This document shows, piece by piece, positions 19,001 through 28,700 of a DNA stretch of 64,000 nt (the stretch's first letter is position 1; each line of letters begins with the position of its first letter). The notes below the pieces were generated by a model. The model was not told the DNA's origin, did not search any database, and worked only from the letters and a program-made list of their open reading frames with translations. The stretch covers positions 2,046,001 through 2,110,000 of the forward strand of contig NZ_CP125781.1 of NCBI RefSeq assembly GCF_030053895.1, in the 5' to 3' direction. A program made the position numbers and the translations under genes. Source of the DNA: Trabulsiella odontotermitis. GTDB taxonomy: Bacteria; Pseudomonadota; Gammaproteobacteria; Enterobacterales; Enterobacteriaceae.

Positions 19001-19061
19001 AGCCTGGCTCCCTTTTCTTTGCGATGTCTCTAGTCTAACGCTGATTATGGCGCTGTGGGGA

Positions 19062-19078
19062 TAAACATTGCTTAAACC
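19062..19078 (-). promoter_or_regulatory. PhoP box of the autoregulated phoPQ promoter
   Basis: On the minus strand the sequence reads GGTTTA, five bases, TGTTTA, an exact direct-repeat PhoP box. A CATAAT -10 element (19049-19044) lies 12 bases downstream, the spacing expected when the box replaces the -35. Confidence 0.85.
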
Positions 19079-19090
19079 GGGGAGAGAGAA

Positions 19091-19116
19091 CCCTTCTGTC
19101 ACAGAGGACAGAAGGG
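19091..19116 (-). terminator. purB transcription terminator hairpin
   Basis: Perfect 10-base arms CCCTTCTGTC and GACAGAAGGG with a 6-base loop lie 12 bases beyond the purB stop. The sequence after the stem on the minus strand has a few U residues. It separates purB from phoP. Confidence 0.6.
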
Positions 19117-19128
19117 CGAAGGGGCGGA

Positions 19129-20499
19129 TTATTTGAGGTCGTCAACCATCTGAATAGCGCGGCCAATATAGTTAGCCGGCGTCATTGCTTTCAGACGTGT
19201 TTTCTCGGCTTCCGGCAAGGCCAGGTTGTCGATGAACTGCTTCATGCCTTCCGCGTCGACACGCTTGCCGCGGGTCAGCTCCTTCAGTTTTTCGTACGGC
19301 TTTTCGATGCCGTAACGACGCATCACCGTCTGGATGGGCTCTGCCAGCACTTCCCAGTTGTGATCGAGTTCATCCAGCAGATGGTCGCGGTTCACTTCCA
19401 GTTTGCTGATCCCTTTCAGAGTGGACTGGTAAGCGATCAGCGCATAGCCAATCCCCACGCCGAGGTTACGCAGCACGGTGGAATCTGTCAGGTCACGCTG
19501 CCAGCGTGAAACTGGCAGTTTGCTGGCGAGATGCTGCATCACCGCGTTGGCGAGGCCAAGGTTGCCTTCCGAGTTTTCGAAGTCAATCGGGTTCACTTTA
19601 TGCGGCATCGTTGAGGAACCAATCTCCCCGGCGATGGTTTTCTGTTTGAAGTGCCCCAGCGAGATATAACCCCAGACGTCGCGGTCAAAGTCGATCAGAA
19701 TGGTGTTGAAGCGTGCGATGCAGTCGAACAGCTCAGCAATGTAGTCGTGTGGCTCGATCTGCGTGGTGTACGGGTTCCACTGAATACCCAGCGAAGAGAC
19801 GAACGTTTCACTGAATTCATGCCAGTCCACTTCCGGGTAAGCGGCGATGTGGGCGTTGTAGTTGCCGACCGCGCCGTTGATTTTGCCGAGGATTTCCACC
19901 TGGTTCAACTGGCGATACTGGCGTTCCATACGGTAAGCGACATTAGCCATTTCTTTACCCATGGTAGACGGCGTGGCCGGTTGACCGTGGGTGCGCGACA
20001 GCAGCGGGATATCGCGATACTCCACCGCCAGCGCTTTCACCGCTTCAATGATCTGGCTCCAGTAAGGCAGGATCACTTCATCACGCGCGGTTTTTAACAT
20101 CAGCGCGTGCGACAGGTTGTTGATATCTTCCGAGGTGCAGGCGAAGTGGATGAACTCGGATACGGCATGCAGCGCCGGAATATCCGCCACTTTCTCTTTC
20201 AGGAAATATTCAACCGCCTTCACGTCGTGGTTGGTGGTGCGTTCAATGGTTTTGATGCGCGCAGCATCCTGTTCATTGAAATCAGCGACGATCTTATCCA
20301 GGTAACCGTTTGCGTCGGCAGCAAAAGCAGGAACTTCCTTGATCGCTGCGTGCGCGGCCAGTTTTTGCAGCCAACGTACTTCAACCTGTACACGGAATTT
20401 CAGCAAACCATATTCGCTGAAAATCCCGCGCAGCGCGCTGACTTTATCGCCGTAGCGTCCATCGACAGGGGAAACGGCGGTCAGGGAGGATAATTCCAT
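19129..20499 (-). CDS. purB: Adenylosuccinate lyase PurB
   Basis: PurB acts twice in purine synthesis: it splits SAICAR to AICAR and adenylosuccinate to AMP, releasing fumarate each time. The protein has 456 residues, identical in length to E. coli. The fumarase/lyase signature reads GSSTMPHKVNPIDFEN near residue 295. A PurR operator lies within the coding sequence. It follows hflD by 3 bases and is probably co-transcribed with it. Confidence 0.98.
   Translation of the reverse strand: MELSSLTAVSPVDGRYGDKVSALRGIFSEYGLLKFRVQVEVRWLQKLAAHAAIKEVPAFAADANGYLDKIVADFNEQDAARIKTIERTTNHDVKAVEYFLKEKVADIPALHAVSEFIHFACTSEDINNLSHALMLKTARDEVILPYWSQIIEAVKALAVEYRDIPLLSRTHGQPATPSTMGKEMANVAYRMERQYRQLNQVEILGKINGAVGNYNAHIAAYPEVDWHEFSETFVSSLGIQWNPYTTQIEPHDYIAELFDCIARFNTILIDFDRDVWGYISLGHFKQKTIAGEIGSSTMPHKVNPIDFENSEGNLGLANAVMQHLASKLPVSRWQRDLTDSTVLRNLGVGIGYALIAYQSTLKGISKLEVNRDHLLDELDHNWEVLAEPIQTVMRRYGIEKPYEKLKELTRGKRVDAEGMKQFIDNLALPEAEKTRLKAMTPANYIGRAIQMVDDLK
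20300..20315 (-). promoter_or_regulatory. PurR operator inside purB
   Basis: The minus strand reads ACGCAAACGGTTACCT, matching 12-13 of 16 positions of the PurR palindrome. It lies around codons 62-67, the same place as the E. coli purB operator that blocks elongation. Confidence 0.75.
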
Positions 20500-20502
20500 A
20501 AA

Positions 20503-21144
20503 TCACAACTCCGGAGTTAAATGAGCGAGAATTTGTTTCGCCTGTGTGGTCAGGCGCTTACGGGAAAACATGAGTTGCAGTCGGCCACCGCCGACCTGGT
20601 GCCACAGCACCGCGGCACGGATACCGGCGAGCAGCGAGGCGCGCACTTTGGCCTGCACCTGTGGGCTTTGCAGTACGGCGGGCGAGCCAGTGACCTGAAT
20701 GCGCGGCCCCAGCGGGCTAATCACATCTACATAAATGCCCGCCATTGCGCTGAGCAGCGTTTCAGATTGTAAGTCAAAATGGTCAAGCTGGCGTTGCAGC
20801 CCGGCGATACGGTTACCCAGCGTATCCATCGCCCCTTTGCTGGCGGCCAGTTTACGCTCAAGTACCATCAGGCTGAGAGTATAGCGGGTCAGTTCGGCGT
20901 TGAGCCCCTGACGGCTGCTGGCATTCAGCACCCCCAGCAGCGTTTCCAGACCGGTACGAAGATTGGCTTCGCTGCCGCCAAAAACACCCAGCGTGGATGC
21001 CGGGTTCATATCGATAATGCTGTTCAGCGAAACGTGCAGGGCATCGCTATCACAATGTCCCTGATGTGCCAGTTGTTGCACCAGTCGGGCTGACTGGCAG
21101 ATCCCTGCCAGCGCCAGCGTGATGTCATAATAATTCTTCGCCAC
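20503..21144 (-). CDS. hflD: Lysogenization regulator HflD
   Basis: HflD is a peripheral membrane protein that binds lambda CII and lowers lysogeny; its host role is unclear. The protein has 213 residues, as in E. coli, and is mainly helical. It begins with GTG at 21144, preceded by AAGGAG at a good distance, giving MAKNYYDITLALAG. It lies between mnmA (27 bases upstream) and purB (3 bases downstream), all on one strand. Confidence 0.95.
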   Translation of the reverse strand: MAKNYYDITLALAGICQSARLVQQLAHQGHCDSDALHVSLNSIIDMNPASTLGVFGGSEANLRTGLETLLGVLNASSRQGLNAELTRYTLSLMVLERKLAASKGAMDTLGNRIAGLQRQLDHFDLQSETLLSAMAGIYVDVISPLGPRIQVTGSPAVLQSPQVQAKVRASLLAGIRAAVLWHQVGGGRLQLMFSRKRLTTQAKQILAHLTPEL

Positions 21145-21171
21145 ACTTGCTCCTTTCTGTGCGCAATTGGC

Positions 21172-22284
21172 TTATTCAACAGGCAGCGGCAGACGCTGCT
21201 CGATAATACCGCCGCCGAGGCAGACCTCGCCGCGGTAAAAGACGGCAGACTGACCTGGCGTCACGGCGGCGACCGGCTCGTCAAAACGGACGTCGATGCG
21301 ATCGTCATCCAGCGCCGTGATGGTGCAGGGGATATCAGTCTGGCGATAGCGGGTTTTGACCGTGCAGCGCAGCGTACCCGTAAACGGCAGGCGGTCAACC
21401 CAGTGCAACTGCTGGGCAATCAGCCCGACGGACATCAGGCGAGGGTGTTCATGCCCTTGCGCCACCACCAGCACATTATTCTCAACGTCTTTATCGACCA
21501 CATACCACGGATCTTCGGTCCCTTCTTTGGTGCCGCCGATGCCGAGCCCTTTGCGCTGACCGAGCGTGTGGTACATCAGCCCCTGATGTTCGCCGATTTC
21601 ATCGCCATCAACGGTGATGATTTTACCCGGCTGGGCGGGCAGGTAGCGCCCCAGGAACTCACGGAATTTACGCTCACCGATAAAGCAGATACCGGTGGAG
21701 TCTTTTTTCTTCGCGGTGATAAGCCCCAGATCTTCGGCAATTTTGCGCACCTGGGGTTTTTCCAGTTCACCGACCGGGAACAGGCTTTGGGCGATTTGCT
21801 CATGGCCGAGGGTATAGAGGAAATAGCTCTGGTCTTTGTTACCGTCAAGCCCACGCAGCAGGCGGCTTTTGCCGTCAACGTCCGCACGGCGGACGTAATG
21901 ACCGGTGGCGATATAGTCCGCACCGAGGTCTTCAGCGGCAAATTCGAGGAAGGCTTTAAATTTGATTTCTTTATTACACAGAATATCCGGATTCGGCGTA
22001 CGCCCGGCTTTATATTCCGCGAGGAAATGTTCGAATACGTTATCCCAGTATTCTGCAGCAAAGTTAACGGTGTGCAGTTCAATGCCGAGTTTGTCGCAGA
22101 CCGCCTGGGCATCAGCCAGATCCGCGGCAGCGGTGCAGTATTCCTCGCCATCGTCTTCCTCCCAGTTCTTCATGAACAGGCCTTCCACTTTATAGCCCTG
22201 TTGTTGCAACAGGTAAGCGGAAACGGAGGAATCGACACCGCCGGACATGCCGACGATCACTTTTTTCTGGCTGTTATCTGACAT
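21172..22284 (-). CDS. mnmA: tRNA-specific 2-thiouridylase MnmA
   Basis: MnmA installs the 2-thio group at U34 of tRNA-Lys, -Glu and -Gln, using sulfur relayed from IscS via TusE. The protein has 370 residues (368 in E. coli). The ATP-pyrophosphatase P-loop is GMSGGVDSS near residue 13. The two catalytic cysteines appear in NPDILCNKEIKF and STGICFIGER. The ATG at 22284 matches the family start; the open frame continues upstream without conservation. Confidence 0.97.
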   Translation of the reverse strand: MSDNSQKKVIVGMSGGVDSSVSAYLLQQQGYKVEGLFMKNWEEDDGEEYCTAAADLADAQAVCDKLGIELHTVNFAAEYWDNVFEHFLAEYKAGRTPNPDILCNKEIKFKAFLEFAAEDLGADYIATGHYVRRADVDGKSRLLRGLDGNKDQSYFLYTLGHEQIAQSLFPVGELEKPQVRKIAEDLGLITAKKKDSTGICFIGERKFREFLGRYLPAQPGKIITVDGDEIGEHQGLMYHTLGQRKGLGIGGTKEGTEDPWYVVDKDVENNVLVVAQGHEHPRLMSVGLIAQQLHWVDRLPFTGTLRCTVKTRYRQTDIPCTITALDDDRIDVRFDEPVAAVTPGQSAVFYRGEVCLGGGIIEQRLPLPVE

Positions 22285-22336
22285 GGAATACTCACGACAT
22301 TGAACTTCAAGGCGGCGTATTCTAGCACGCGCCCCC

Positions 22337-22798
22337 TCACTTGACACCCTCTGTGAACGGCCAGTTAAATTCCCCAACCAGCGATAGCGGGTGGCGCTCT
22401 CCGCTCTGCCAGCAACGAATACTTTCGGCAACCAGCGCGGAGCGCAGGTTTTTTGCGTTGAGGATCTCCTCTGCCGTCAGCCACAGGCAGCGATCGATGT
22501 CGCTGTCATGCGGGTCAGTCGCGCACGTATCGCTAATCTCAATGGCGAACAGGAAGCGCAGAAAGGGCGTTTTGTCCGGTGCCAGCCACTGATGCATACG
22601 GATGAAATGCTGTGGCGTGGCGCGGATGCCGGTCTCTTCCCACAACTCACGTTCGGCAGCCTGCACCAGGGTTTCATCGGCTTCAAGATGCCCGGCAGGC
22701 TGGTTCCACAGCGCCTTACCATTGATGGTTTCTTCCACGACCAGAAATTTGCCTTTGGCATGCACCACGCAGGCGACGGTAACGTGCGGCTTAAACAT
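22337..22798 (-). CDS. nudJ: Phosphatase NudJ (Nudix family)
   Basis: NudJ hydrolyses HMP-PP and a range of nucleoside di- and triphosphates, releasing inorganic phosphate. The product has 153 residues, as in E. coli. The Nudix box is clear: G39 HLEADET, then REL and EETG at about residues 39-61. The ATG at 22798 gives MFKPHVTVACVVH. It lies 14 bases after rluE and 52 before mnmA, all on one strand. Confidence 0.95.
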   Translation of the reverse strand: MFKPHVTVACVVHAKGKFLVVEETINGKALWNQPAGHLEADETLVQAAERELWEETGIRATPQHFIRMHQWLAPDKTPFLRFLFAIEISDTCATDPHDSDIDRCLWLTAEEILNAKNLRSALVAESIRCWQSGERHPLSLVGEFNWPFTEGVK

Positions 22799-22812
22799 CC
22801 TGACTCCTTTAT

Positions 22813-23460
22813 TTATGCCTCCCGCCATTCACCACTGGCGAGATTGTCGAGTGTGTAAGTGCCCATCGCATAGCGAATTAAGCGCAGGGTAGGGAAGCCC
22901 ACATGGGCGGTCATGCGCCGTACCTGACGGTTGCGCCCTTCATATAAGGTGACTTTCAGCCAGCGGGTGGGGATCGACTTGCGCTCGCGAATGGGCGGAT
23001 TGCGCGGCCAGAGCCATTCGGGTTCGTCCACCCGTTCAATGCCAGCGGGGAGGGTGGGGCCATCGTTCAGCGTGACGCCGTTACGCAGCGCGTTAATCGC
23101 CTCGTCCGTGGGTTCGCCTTCGACCTGCACGTAGTAAATCTTGCCTGTTCGCTTTCCCGGCTGGGTCAGTCGCGCCTGCAACACGCCGTCGTTGGTCAGG
23201 ACCAGCAGCCCTTCGCTGTCGCGATCGAGCCGCCCGGCGGCATACACGCCCTGTATGGCGATATAGTCTTTCAACGTACGGCGCCCCGCTTCATCAGTAA
23301 ACTGCGGCAACACATCGTAAGGTTTATTGAACAGAATGACGCGCTTTGGCGAGTTATCGGTACGTGGTCTGGCGGATTGTCTCGAGCTGAATCGCTCAAC
23401 CCGGTGATTTCTATAAGAAGTTTTCGGCATGGTATTTTCAGGCATGGTCAATTGCCGCAT
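22813..23460 (-). CDS. rluE: 23S rRNA pseudouridine-2457 synthase RluE
   Basis: RluE makes pseudouridine 2457 in 23S rRNA. The protein has 215 residues (217 in E. coli). The catalytic Asp is in the motif AGRLDRDSEGLLVLT near residue 81, and the C-terminal motif YEGRNRQVRRM is typical of the RsuA/RluE group. Later ATG codons at residues 7 and 11 are possible starts. It is divergent from icd, with 156 bases between. Confidence 0.95.
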   Translation of the reverse strand: MRQLTMPENTMPKTSYRNHRVERFSSRQSARPRTDNSPKRVILFNKPYDVLPQFTDEAGRRTLKDYIAIQGVYAAGRLDRDSEGLLVLTNDGVLQARLTQPGKRTGKIYYVQVEGEPTDEAINALRNGVTLNDGPTLPAGIERVDEPEWLWPRNPPIRERKSIPTRWLKVTLYEGRNRQVRRMTAHVGFPTLRLIRYAMGTYTLDNLASGEWREA

Positions 23461-23616
23461 TATAGCCTAATTACGAATGCCTTTCATGGAACCAAACATT
23501 CAGGTAGTATTGACAGGCCCATTACAAATCATTAACAAAAAATATTGCTCAAACTTGTCCGCGCCTGCGGTGCGAGAAAGGAGGAGCAAACCCAGAAGCG
23601 CTCGAAGGAGAGGTTA

Positions 23617-24867
23617 ATGGAAAGCAAAGTAGTTGTTCCGGCGGAAGGCCAGAAAATCACCCTGCAAAACGGCAAACTCAACGTTCCTCACAACCCGATT
23701 ATCCCGTTCATTGAAGGCGATGGTATTGGCGTTGACGTTACCCCGGCGATGCTGAAAGTGGTGGATGCCGCTGTCGAGAAAGCCTATAAAGGCGAGCGTA
23801 AAATTTCCTGGATGGAAATTTACACCGGTGAAAAATCCACCAAAATTTACGGCCAGGACGTCTGGCTCCCGCCTGAAACGCTTGATCTGATTCGTGACTA
23901 TCGCGTTGCCATCAAAGGCCCGCTGACCACCCCGGTCGGTGGCGGTATTCGTTCCCTGAACGTTGCGCTGCGTCAGGAGCTTGATCTGTATGTTTGCCTG
24001 CGTCCGGTTCGTTACTACCAGGGCACCCCAAGCCCGGTAAAACACCCGGAACTGACCGACATGGTTATCTTCCGTGAAAACGCTGAAGATATTTATGCCG
24101 GTATTGAATGGAAAGCGGACAGCGCCGACGCGGAGAAAGTGATCAAATTCCTGCGTGAAGAGATGGGCGTGAAGAAAATTCGCTTCCCTGAGCATTGCGG
24201 TATCGGCATCAAGCCGTGCTCTGAAGAAGGGACCAAACGTCTGGTTCGCGCGGCTATCGAATATGCTATTGCAAACGACCGTGATTCTGTGACGCTGGTA
24301 CACAAAGGCAACATCATGAAGTTCACCGAAGGCGCGTTCAAAGACTGGGGTTACCAGCTTGCTCGCGAAGAATTCGGCGGCGAACTGATTGACGGCGGCC
24401 CGTGGCAGAAAATCAAGAACCCAAGAACCGGTAAAGAGATCATCATCAAAGACGTTATCGCTGACGCCTTCCTGCAGCAGATCCTGCTGCGCCCGGCGGA
24501 GTATGACGTGATTGCCTGTATGAACCTTAACGGCGACTACATCTCCGACGCCCTGGCGGCTCAGGTTGGTGGTATCGGTATCGCGCCGGGCGCGAACATC
24601 GGTGACGAATGCGCACTGTTCGAAGCGACCCACGGTACTGCGCCGAAGTATGCCGGTCAGGACAAAGTGAACCCGGGTTCCGTTATCCTTTCCGCAGAAA
24701 TGATGCTGCGCCACATGGAGTGGTTCGAAGCCGCAGACCTGATCGTGAAAGGCATGGAAGGCGCCATCGCTGCCAAAACCGTGACCTACGATTTTGAACG
24801 TCTTATGGAAGGCGCTAAGCTGCTGAAATGTTCAGAGTTTGGCGACGCGATTATCGCGAACATGTAA
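23617..24867 (+). CDS. icd: Isocitrate dehydrogenase (NADP+)
   Basis: Icd oxidises isocitrate to 2-oxoglutarate in the TCA cycle, making NADPH. It has 416 residues, equal to E. coli. The regulatory Ser113, target of AceK, is in GGIRSLNVAL; the isocitrate and metal residues lie in NLNGDYISDALAAQVGGIG. The C-terminus LLKCSEFGDAIIANM is the site used by e14 and phage 21 in E. coli; no duplicated icd end was found in this window. The ATG at 23617 follows a GGAGAGG ribosome site. Confidence 0.98.
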   Translation: MESKVVVPAEGQKITLQNGKLNVPHNPIIPFIEGDGIGVDVTPAMLKVVDAAVEKAYKGERKISWMEIYTGEKSTKIYGQDVWLPPETLDLIRDYRVAIKGPLTTPVGGGIRSLNVALRQELDLYVCLRPVRYYQGTPSPVKHPELTDMVIFRENAEDIYAGIEWKADSADAEKVIKFLREEMGVKKIRFPEHCGIGIKPCSEEGTKRLVRAAIEYAIANDRDSVTLVHKGNIMKFTEGAFKDWGYQLAREEFGGELIDGGPWQKIKNPRTGKEIIIKDVIADAFLQQILLRPAEYDVIACMNLNGDYISDALAAQVGGIGIAPGANIGDECALFEATHGTAPKYAGQDKVNPGSVILSAEMMLRHMEWFEAADLIVKGMEGAIAAKTVTYDFERLMEGAKLLKCSEFGDAIIANM

Positions 24868-24890
24868 TCCAGTTGCTGGGTTAAATGCGA

Positions 24891-24916
24891 AAGGGAGTCA
24901 TTCGGCTCCCTTTTTT
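24891..24916 (+). terminator. icd transcription terminator
   Basis: A 7-base stem, AAGGGAG with CTCCCTT, has an 8-base loop and runs into a T tract. It lies 24 bases after the icd stop. A classical rho-independent terminator. Confidence 0.85.
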
Positions 24917-24934
24917 ACTGCCCTCGAAAAATTC

Positions 24935-24970
24935 TTCCCCAAAACTTTCCCCAAAACGTTTCCCCAAAAC
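24935..24970. repeat. Three short tandem TTCCCCAAAAC repeats
   Basis: Three exact copies of the 11-mer TTCCCCAAAAC start at 24935, 24947 and 24960, with 1-2 extra bases between. Function unknown; they lie directly beyond the icd terminator. Confidence 0.8.
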
Positions 24971-24992
24971 CCCCTCATCATGACCCTGCTTT

Positions 24993-25008
24993 TGTGATGA
25001 CGATCACC
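24993..25008. promoter_or_regulatory. CRP-like site with no obvious target gene
   Basis: TGTGA, six bases, TCACC: one mismatch from the CRP consensus. No convincing gene begins just downstream on either strand, so this may be a leftover of a lost gene. Confidence 0.4.
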
Positions 25009-25731
25009 CAGTCTTTTCCGCGATCATTCTGACAACGATGCGAGCAGCGTCCGCCCTGTATCGGATTTCCGCTGATATTAAGACGTTGCTGGTATGAGGT
25101 TTTATGTCTGCTGTGAGAGCTGGTTCAGGCAGGGTAGCGCTGCGAAAGGTTTCAAGAGGGAACTGACCGATGGGTGATTAAAAGAATAGTGTCAATAGTG
25201 ATGAAATTTAATATCTTGAAAAAACAGAAAGATATTATTTGTTGGCGTATTTGTAACATGAAAAGTTTAGCAAATAGTGCTATCGCAAAAATAATTAGCA
25301 GGGTATTAAAATTGTTATAAATTCTTATATAAATGAAATTGTGCCTTAAAGGTAAATGGAAATTTACATGCAAATGGTGATAAATCCAGGAACATAAATA
25401 AGTATTACCAGGAATTTATGCAGGAGGCTAATTTAGAAGCTTTACTAATATTTTACACGCCAGTTTTCCCTCTATTGACTTGCTTTTGTCACGGTTCGCA
25501 ATACAGAACATCAAATTTTGATGTTTCCGAGAAAAATCCATTTGGCGCAAAATGTATTTTTTGTAAAGCTTCAATGATTACATTCGATAATGTCGCTTCG
25601 TATATACAATCAGGGCAAGCGCCACTTGATTTTCGCAAGTAACATAAATTGACTGAGTCTGTGAAGCTTTTAATTTAAGATTGGCAGGCTTATGAAAAAA
25701 GTTATCGTGACTCATTCAGTGGTGAAGAAGG

Positions 25732-25761
25732 GAAAAACCACCCGCGTTGACACGGGTGGTT
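25732..25761 (-). terminator. Terminator of the autotransporter gene
   Basis: Nine-base perfect arms AACCACCCG and CGGGTGGTT with an 8-base loop. On the minus strand the stem runs into a U tract (TTTTTCCC). It lies just beyond the autotransporter stop. Confidence 0.85.
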
Positions 25762-25767
25762 GAAAAG

Positions 25768-28700
25768 TCAGAAGGCGTATTTCAGACCCAACATACCTTG
25801 TGTATCACTGTAGCCTTTGTCACCGATCTGCTGACCGACGTTACCCCACAGGGCGACATTCTTCGTCAACTGACCTTCAACACCGGCTTTCAGTTCACCG
25901 ATATTGCGGGCACCTGCCAGCTCTACCTGCTCGCCGTTCAGCGACACACCAAAGTCTTTGCTGTTGTGGATCCAGTTGGCTTCCACGAACGGCTGGAAGG
26001 TGCGGCCTTTACCGTCATCCAGCTGGTTGTGGCCGTGACCGTACAGACGCACGCCGACGCGGGTCTGAATGTTGCCGTCGCCGTTGCCTTCCACGCGGGT
26101 GCCGTTGGCTTCTTTGTGCGGATCCGCTTTCACGCCCATCCAGGTGATCTGGGCTTTCGGCTGGATGTACAGCGAATTGCGTTCGCTGAGGTCCGCCAGT
26201 TTCCAGGTGTAACCCGATTCAACAGAAGCGGTGAAGCCATCAGAATCATACGCTTCAGACTCAACACCATGACCGGAAACGGTATTGTCGAACCAGTTGT
26301 ACTGCGCCCAGCTGTCAACGTATGCACCTTCCAGCGTGTCGTTATCCTGCAGCCAGGTGCCGTAGACACCGACGCTGTAACCGCTGATGCTGCCGTCAGC
26401 ACGGTTGCCGTTACGGTGGTTGACCGTGCGGCTCTTCTGGTTGGCATAGCCCGCCATCACACCGAGGTGATAACGGTCAGCGTTGTCCGAACTCCACTGC
26501 GCGATATCGCCGCCCAGCTGCATCACATAGCGGTTGCTCTGCATGTTCAGCTGACCGCTGCTGTCTTTCTGACGGGTATGCCCGCCAACGTTACGCAACC
26601 ACATGCTGGTGACGGCGGTTTCGCCGGTCAGTGCGTCAACGTAATGCGTTTCACCCAGACGGTCATGCAGACGGGTGGTAAACAGGTTGTTGGCAGCCTG
26701 CAGGTTCATGGCATACAGACCGGCTTCCGGGCGCACGGCGTGCTCTTTCGGCTGAGTCGGTTTCTGCGGCGTCACCGGTTTTTGTGGTACGACAGGGTCA
26801 GCCGGGTCCTGTGGATCAACCGGGTCAACAGGGTCCACCGGATCAATCGGGTCAACAGGATCTTCCGGAGACAGTGCGCTGCTCAGATACCAGTTCTTAA
26901 CATTCTGGCCTTCGCCGCGCTGCAGGGTGTAGTCATAGGCGCCAGCAATGATACGCCCGTTCTGTTTAAACTCGCCGTCAGAATCCCCACCCACACTAAT
27001 CAACTCGATACCGTCAGTGGTAAGGCCGCCTGCGCCGCCTGCGTTCAGCACCTTGACGTTGGTGGTGCCGCTGGTGTTGCCGCTGATCAGCAGACGGTCG
27101 GTCGGAGAACTGTCATCACCCAGTTGGGTGTTCATGACGATGTTACCATTGTCGCCCTGATAATCACCGTTGACGGTCAGGGTTTTGAACGCTACCGCAT
27201 CACGCGTCAGCTTACGGCTCTGCGCGCTGGCAGGCATAAAGTTGAGGGTCGCGTCTTTCAGCGACAGAGTGGTCAGCGTTGAATCGGCAACCATATCCCA
27301 GCGGCTGTTGCTGCCGTTCAGCGCGAGGTTGATCGTGCCCTGATCCGCCGTCTGAGTGTCGCCGTAAATATAAGAGTTATCGCCAGAAACGATATCAATG
27401 GTGTGATTGCCTTTGGCAAGCATGGTTCCCCAGGCAACCAGCTTGTTATGGTTGGTAATATCAGTGGTTCCGGCATACGAACCGTAAACGGAATACAGCT
27501 TATCGGCAACAGAATCATAGGAAAGCTGGCTGCCTAACGTGACATCACCGGTGAAGCGGGCATCTGCCTGGTGCAGTAAATAGGCCGTCTTGCCGCCTTC
27601 AGTCTGAATATTGATATTGCCGACGACCGTATCTGAATCCCATTGCTCCGAACCATCAACCAGGATATTGGTGCTGAAAAAGCCTCTCAGCATTGCGGTA
27701 TCGCTACCTTTCATCTGAATGGTGGCATTTTTAATCAGATTCTTCGTCCTACCTTCATTCAGGTAGTCCCATAAATACACGCCGCGGACGGTGCCATTAC
27801 CTGTCAATTTAATATCAAGATTATCAATGGTCAGATCGGAACTACCTTCTGCGCGCCCGGTATAAAGCACGCCATCGGTAAATCCATTCGGCAACGAGTT
27901 CAGGATAGTGATAGCTAAGTCTTTGAAATAGCGTTTTCCCGGGCCTGCGGTTGCCGGATCCGGAAGGGTGGCATGTGTATCGAGTAAAAAGACACCCCGG
28001 GGTGCTGTGGATACACTCGGCGAGTTGTTGATAATGGTAATGGTGGTCTTGCCAAGAAAATTGAACGCATCCGTTGCGCTTATTGCGTCAGTATAGCTAC
28101 TGGTACCAGTTAACAGGATATTGACATCACCGGTAAAATTCGCCTCTTTACCACCCAGCGTGAGTCCGGCGCTGTGTGAGGTAACTATTTTGTCGAAGGT
28201 TGGGGTATAAACAAGGTTGAGATTTTCAACGTTTAATACCGCGTCACCATACGTACTGATCCCGCCGTTGTTGATGGTGGTGGTGCCAGTCAATGTCAGA
28301 GAGGCAGTATCATCAACGGTAATCGCACTGGAAGGCGCCTCTTCCAGTATACCCAATGACAGGGTCAGGTTTTCCGCTGTTGCCCGGGATGTCCCGGCAA
28401 ACTTAAGGACGGAATAGAAATTATTACTCCATGACGATGTCGGGAAGTAATTGATGGTAACGCCACTCCCCAGATCAAACGTCCCGGCAGTAAGATGAGC
28501 AAACCGTGTAGCGCTAAGATTTGTATTGCCATCATACTGATATATCCCTTCCGCATTAATAGTAATATTATCTTTCATGCGAATCATGCCATCGGCTGAC
28601 ATCGAAATAAACGCCATATCGATGCTGTCATTGATATCCACTTGCCGATCTGCCGCGGGTGTACTGTCATTAATGACCACTTTGAGGCTTTCCGCGCTCA

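Larger units (their letters stand above)
24868..25731. other. Gene-poor icd-distal region with sharp AT-rich transition
   Basis: About 860 bases without a convincing gene. The first 270 bases after icd have backbone-like composition, including a TTCCCCAAAAC repeat and a CRP-like site. From about 25,145 the sequence becomes strongly AT-rich. Open frames at 25152-25373 (minus, 73 residues), 25418-25642 (plus, 74 residues, two Cys clusters) and tiny ones at 25104-25166 and 25692-25763 lack good ribosome sites or family likeness. The composition change looks like the edge of acquired DNA. Confidence 0.5.

Noticed and set aside
25152..25373. A 73-codon hydrophobic minus-strand frame in the AT-rich gap
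   Set aside because: Composition is explained by AT-richness; no ribosome site, terminator or neighbour supports it.
25418..25642. A 74-codon plus-strand frame with two cysteine clusters
   Set aside because: The AGGAGG is placed after the ATG rather than before it, and no family is recognisable. Kept only as a note in the gap entry.
25692..25763. A 23-codon plus-strand frame starting MKKVIVTHS
   Set aside because: It runs through the autotransporter terminator hairpin, whose symmetry explains its end.
23617..25767. Possible prophage or integrative element at the icd 3' end
   Set aside because: No integrase, no duplicated icd end and no phage genes are present; only the location suggests past insertion.
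25747..27282. A 511-codon plus-strand open frame opposite the autotransporter
   Set aside because: It is antisense to the beta-barrel and linker coding region, has no family likeness, and its amino acid make-up is that of a mirrored frame.
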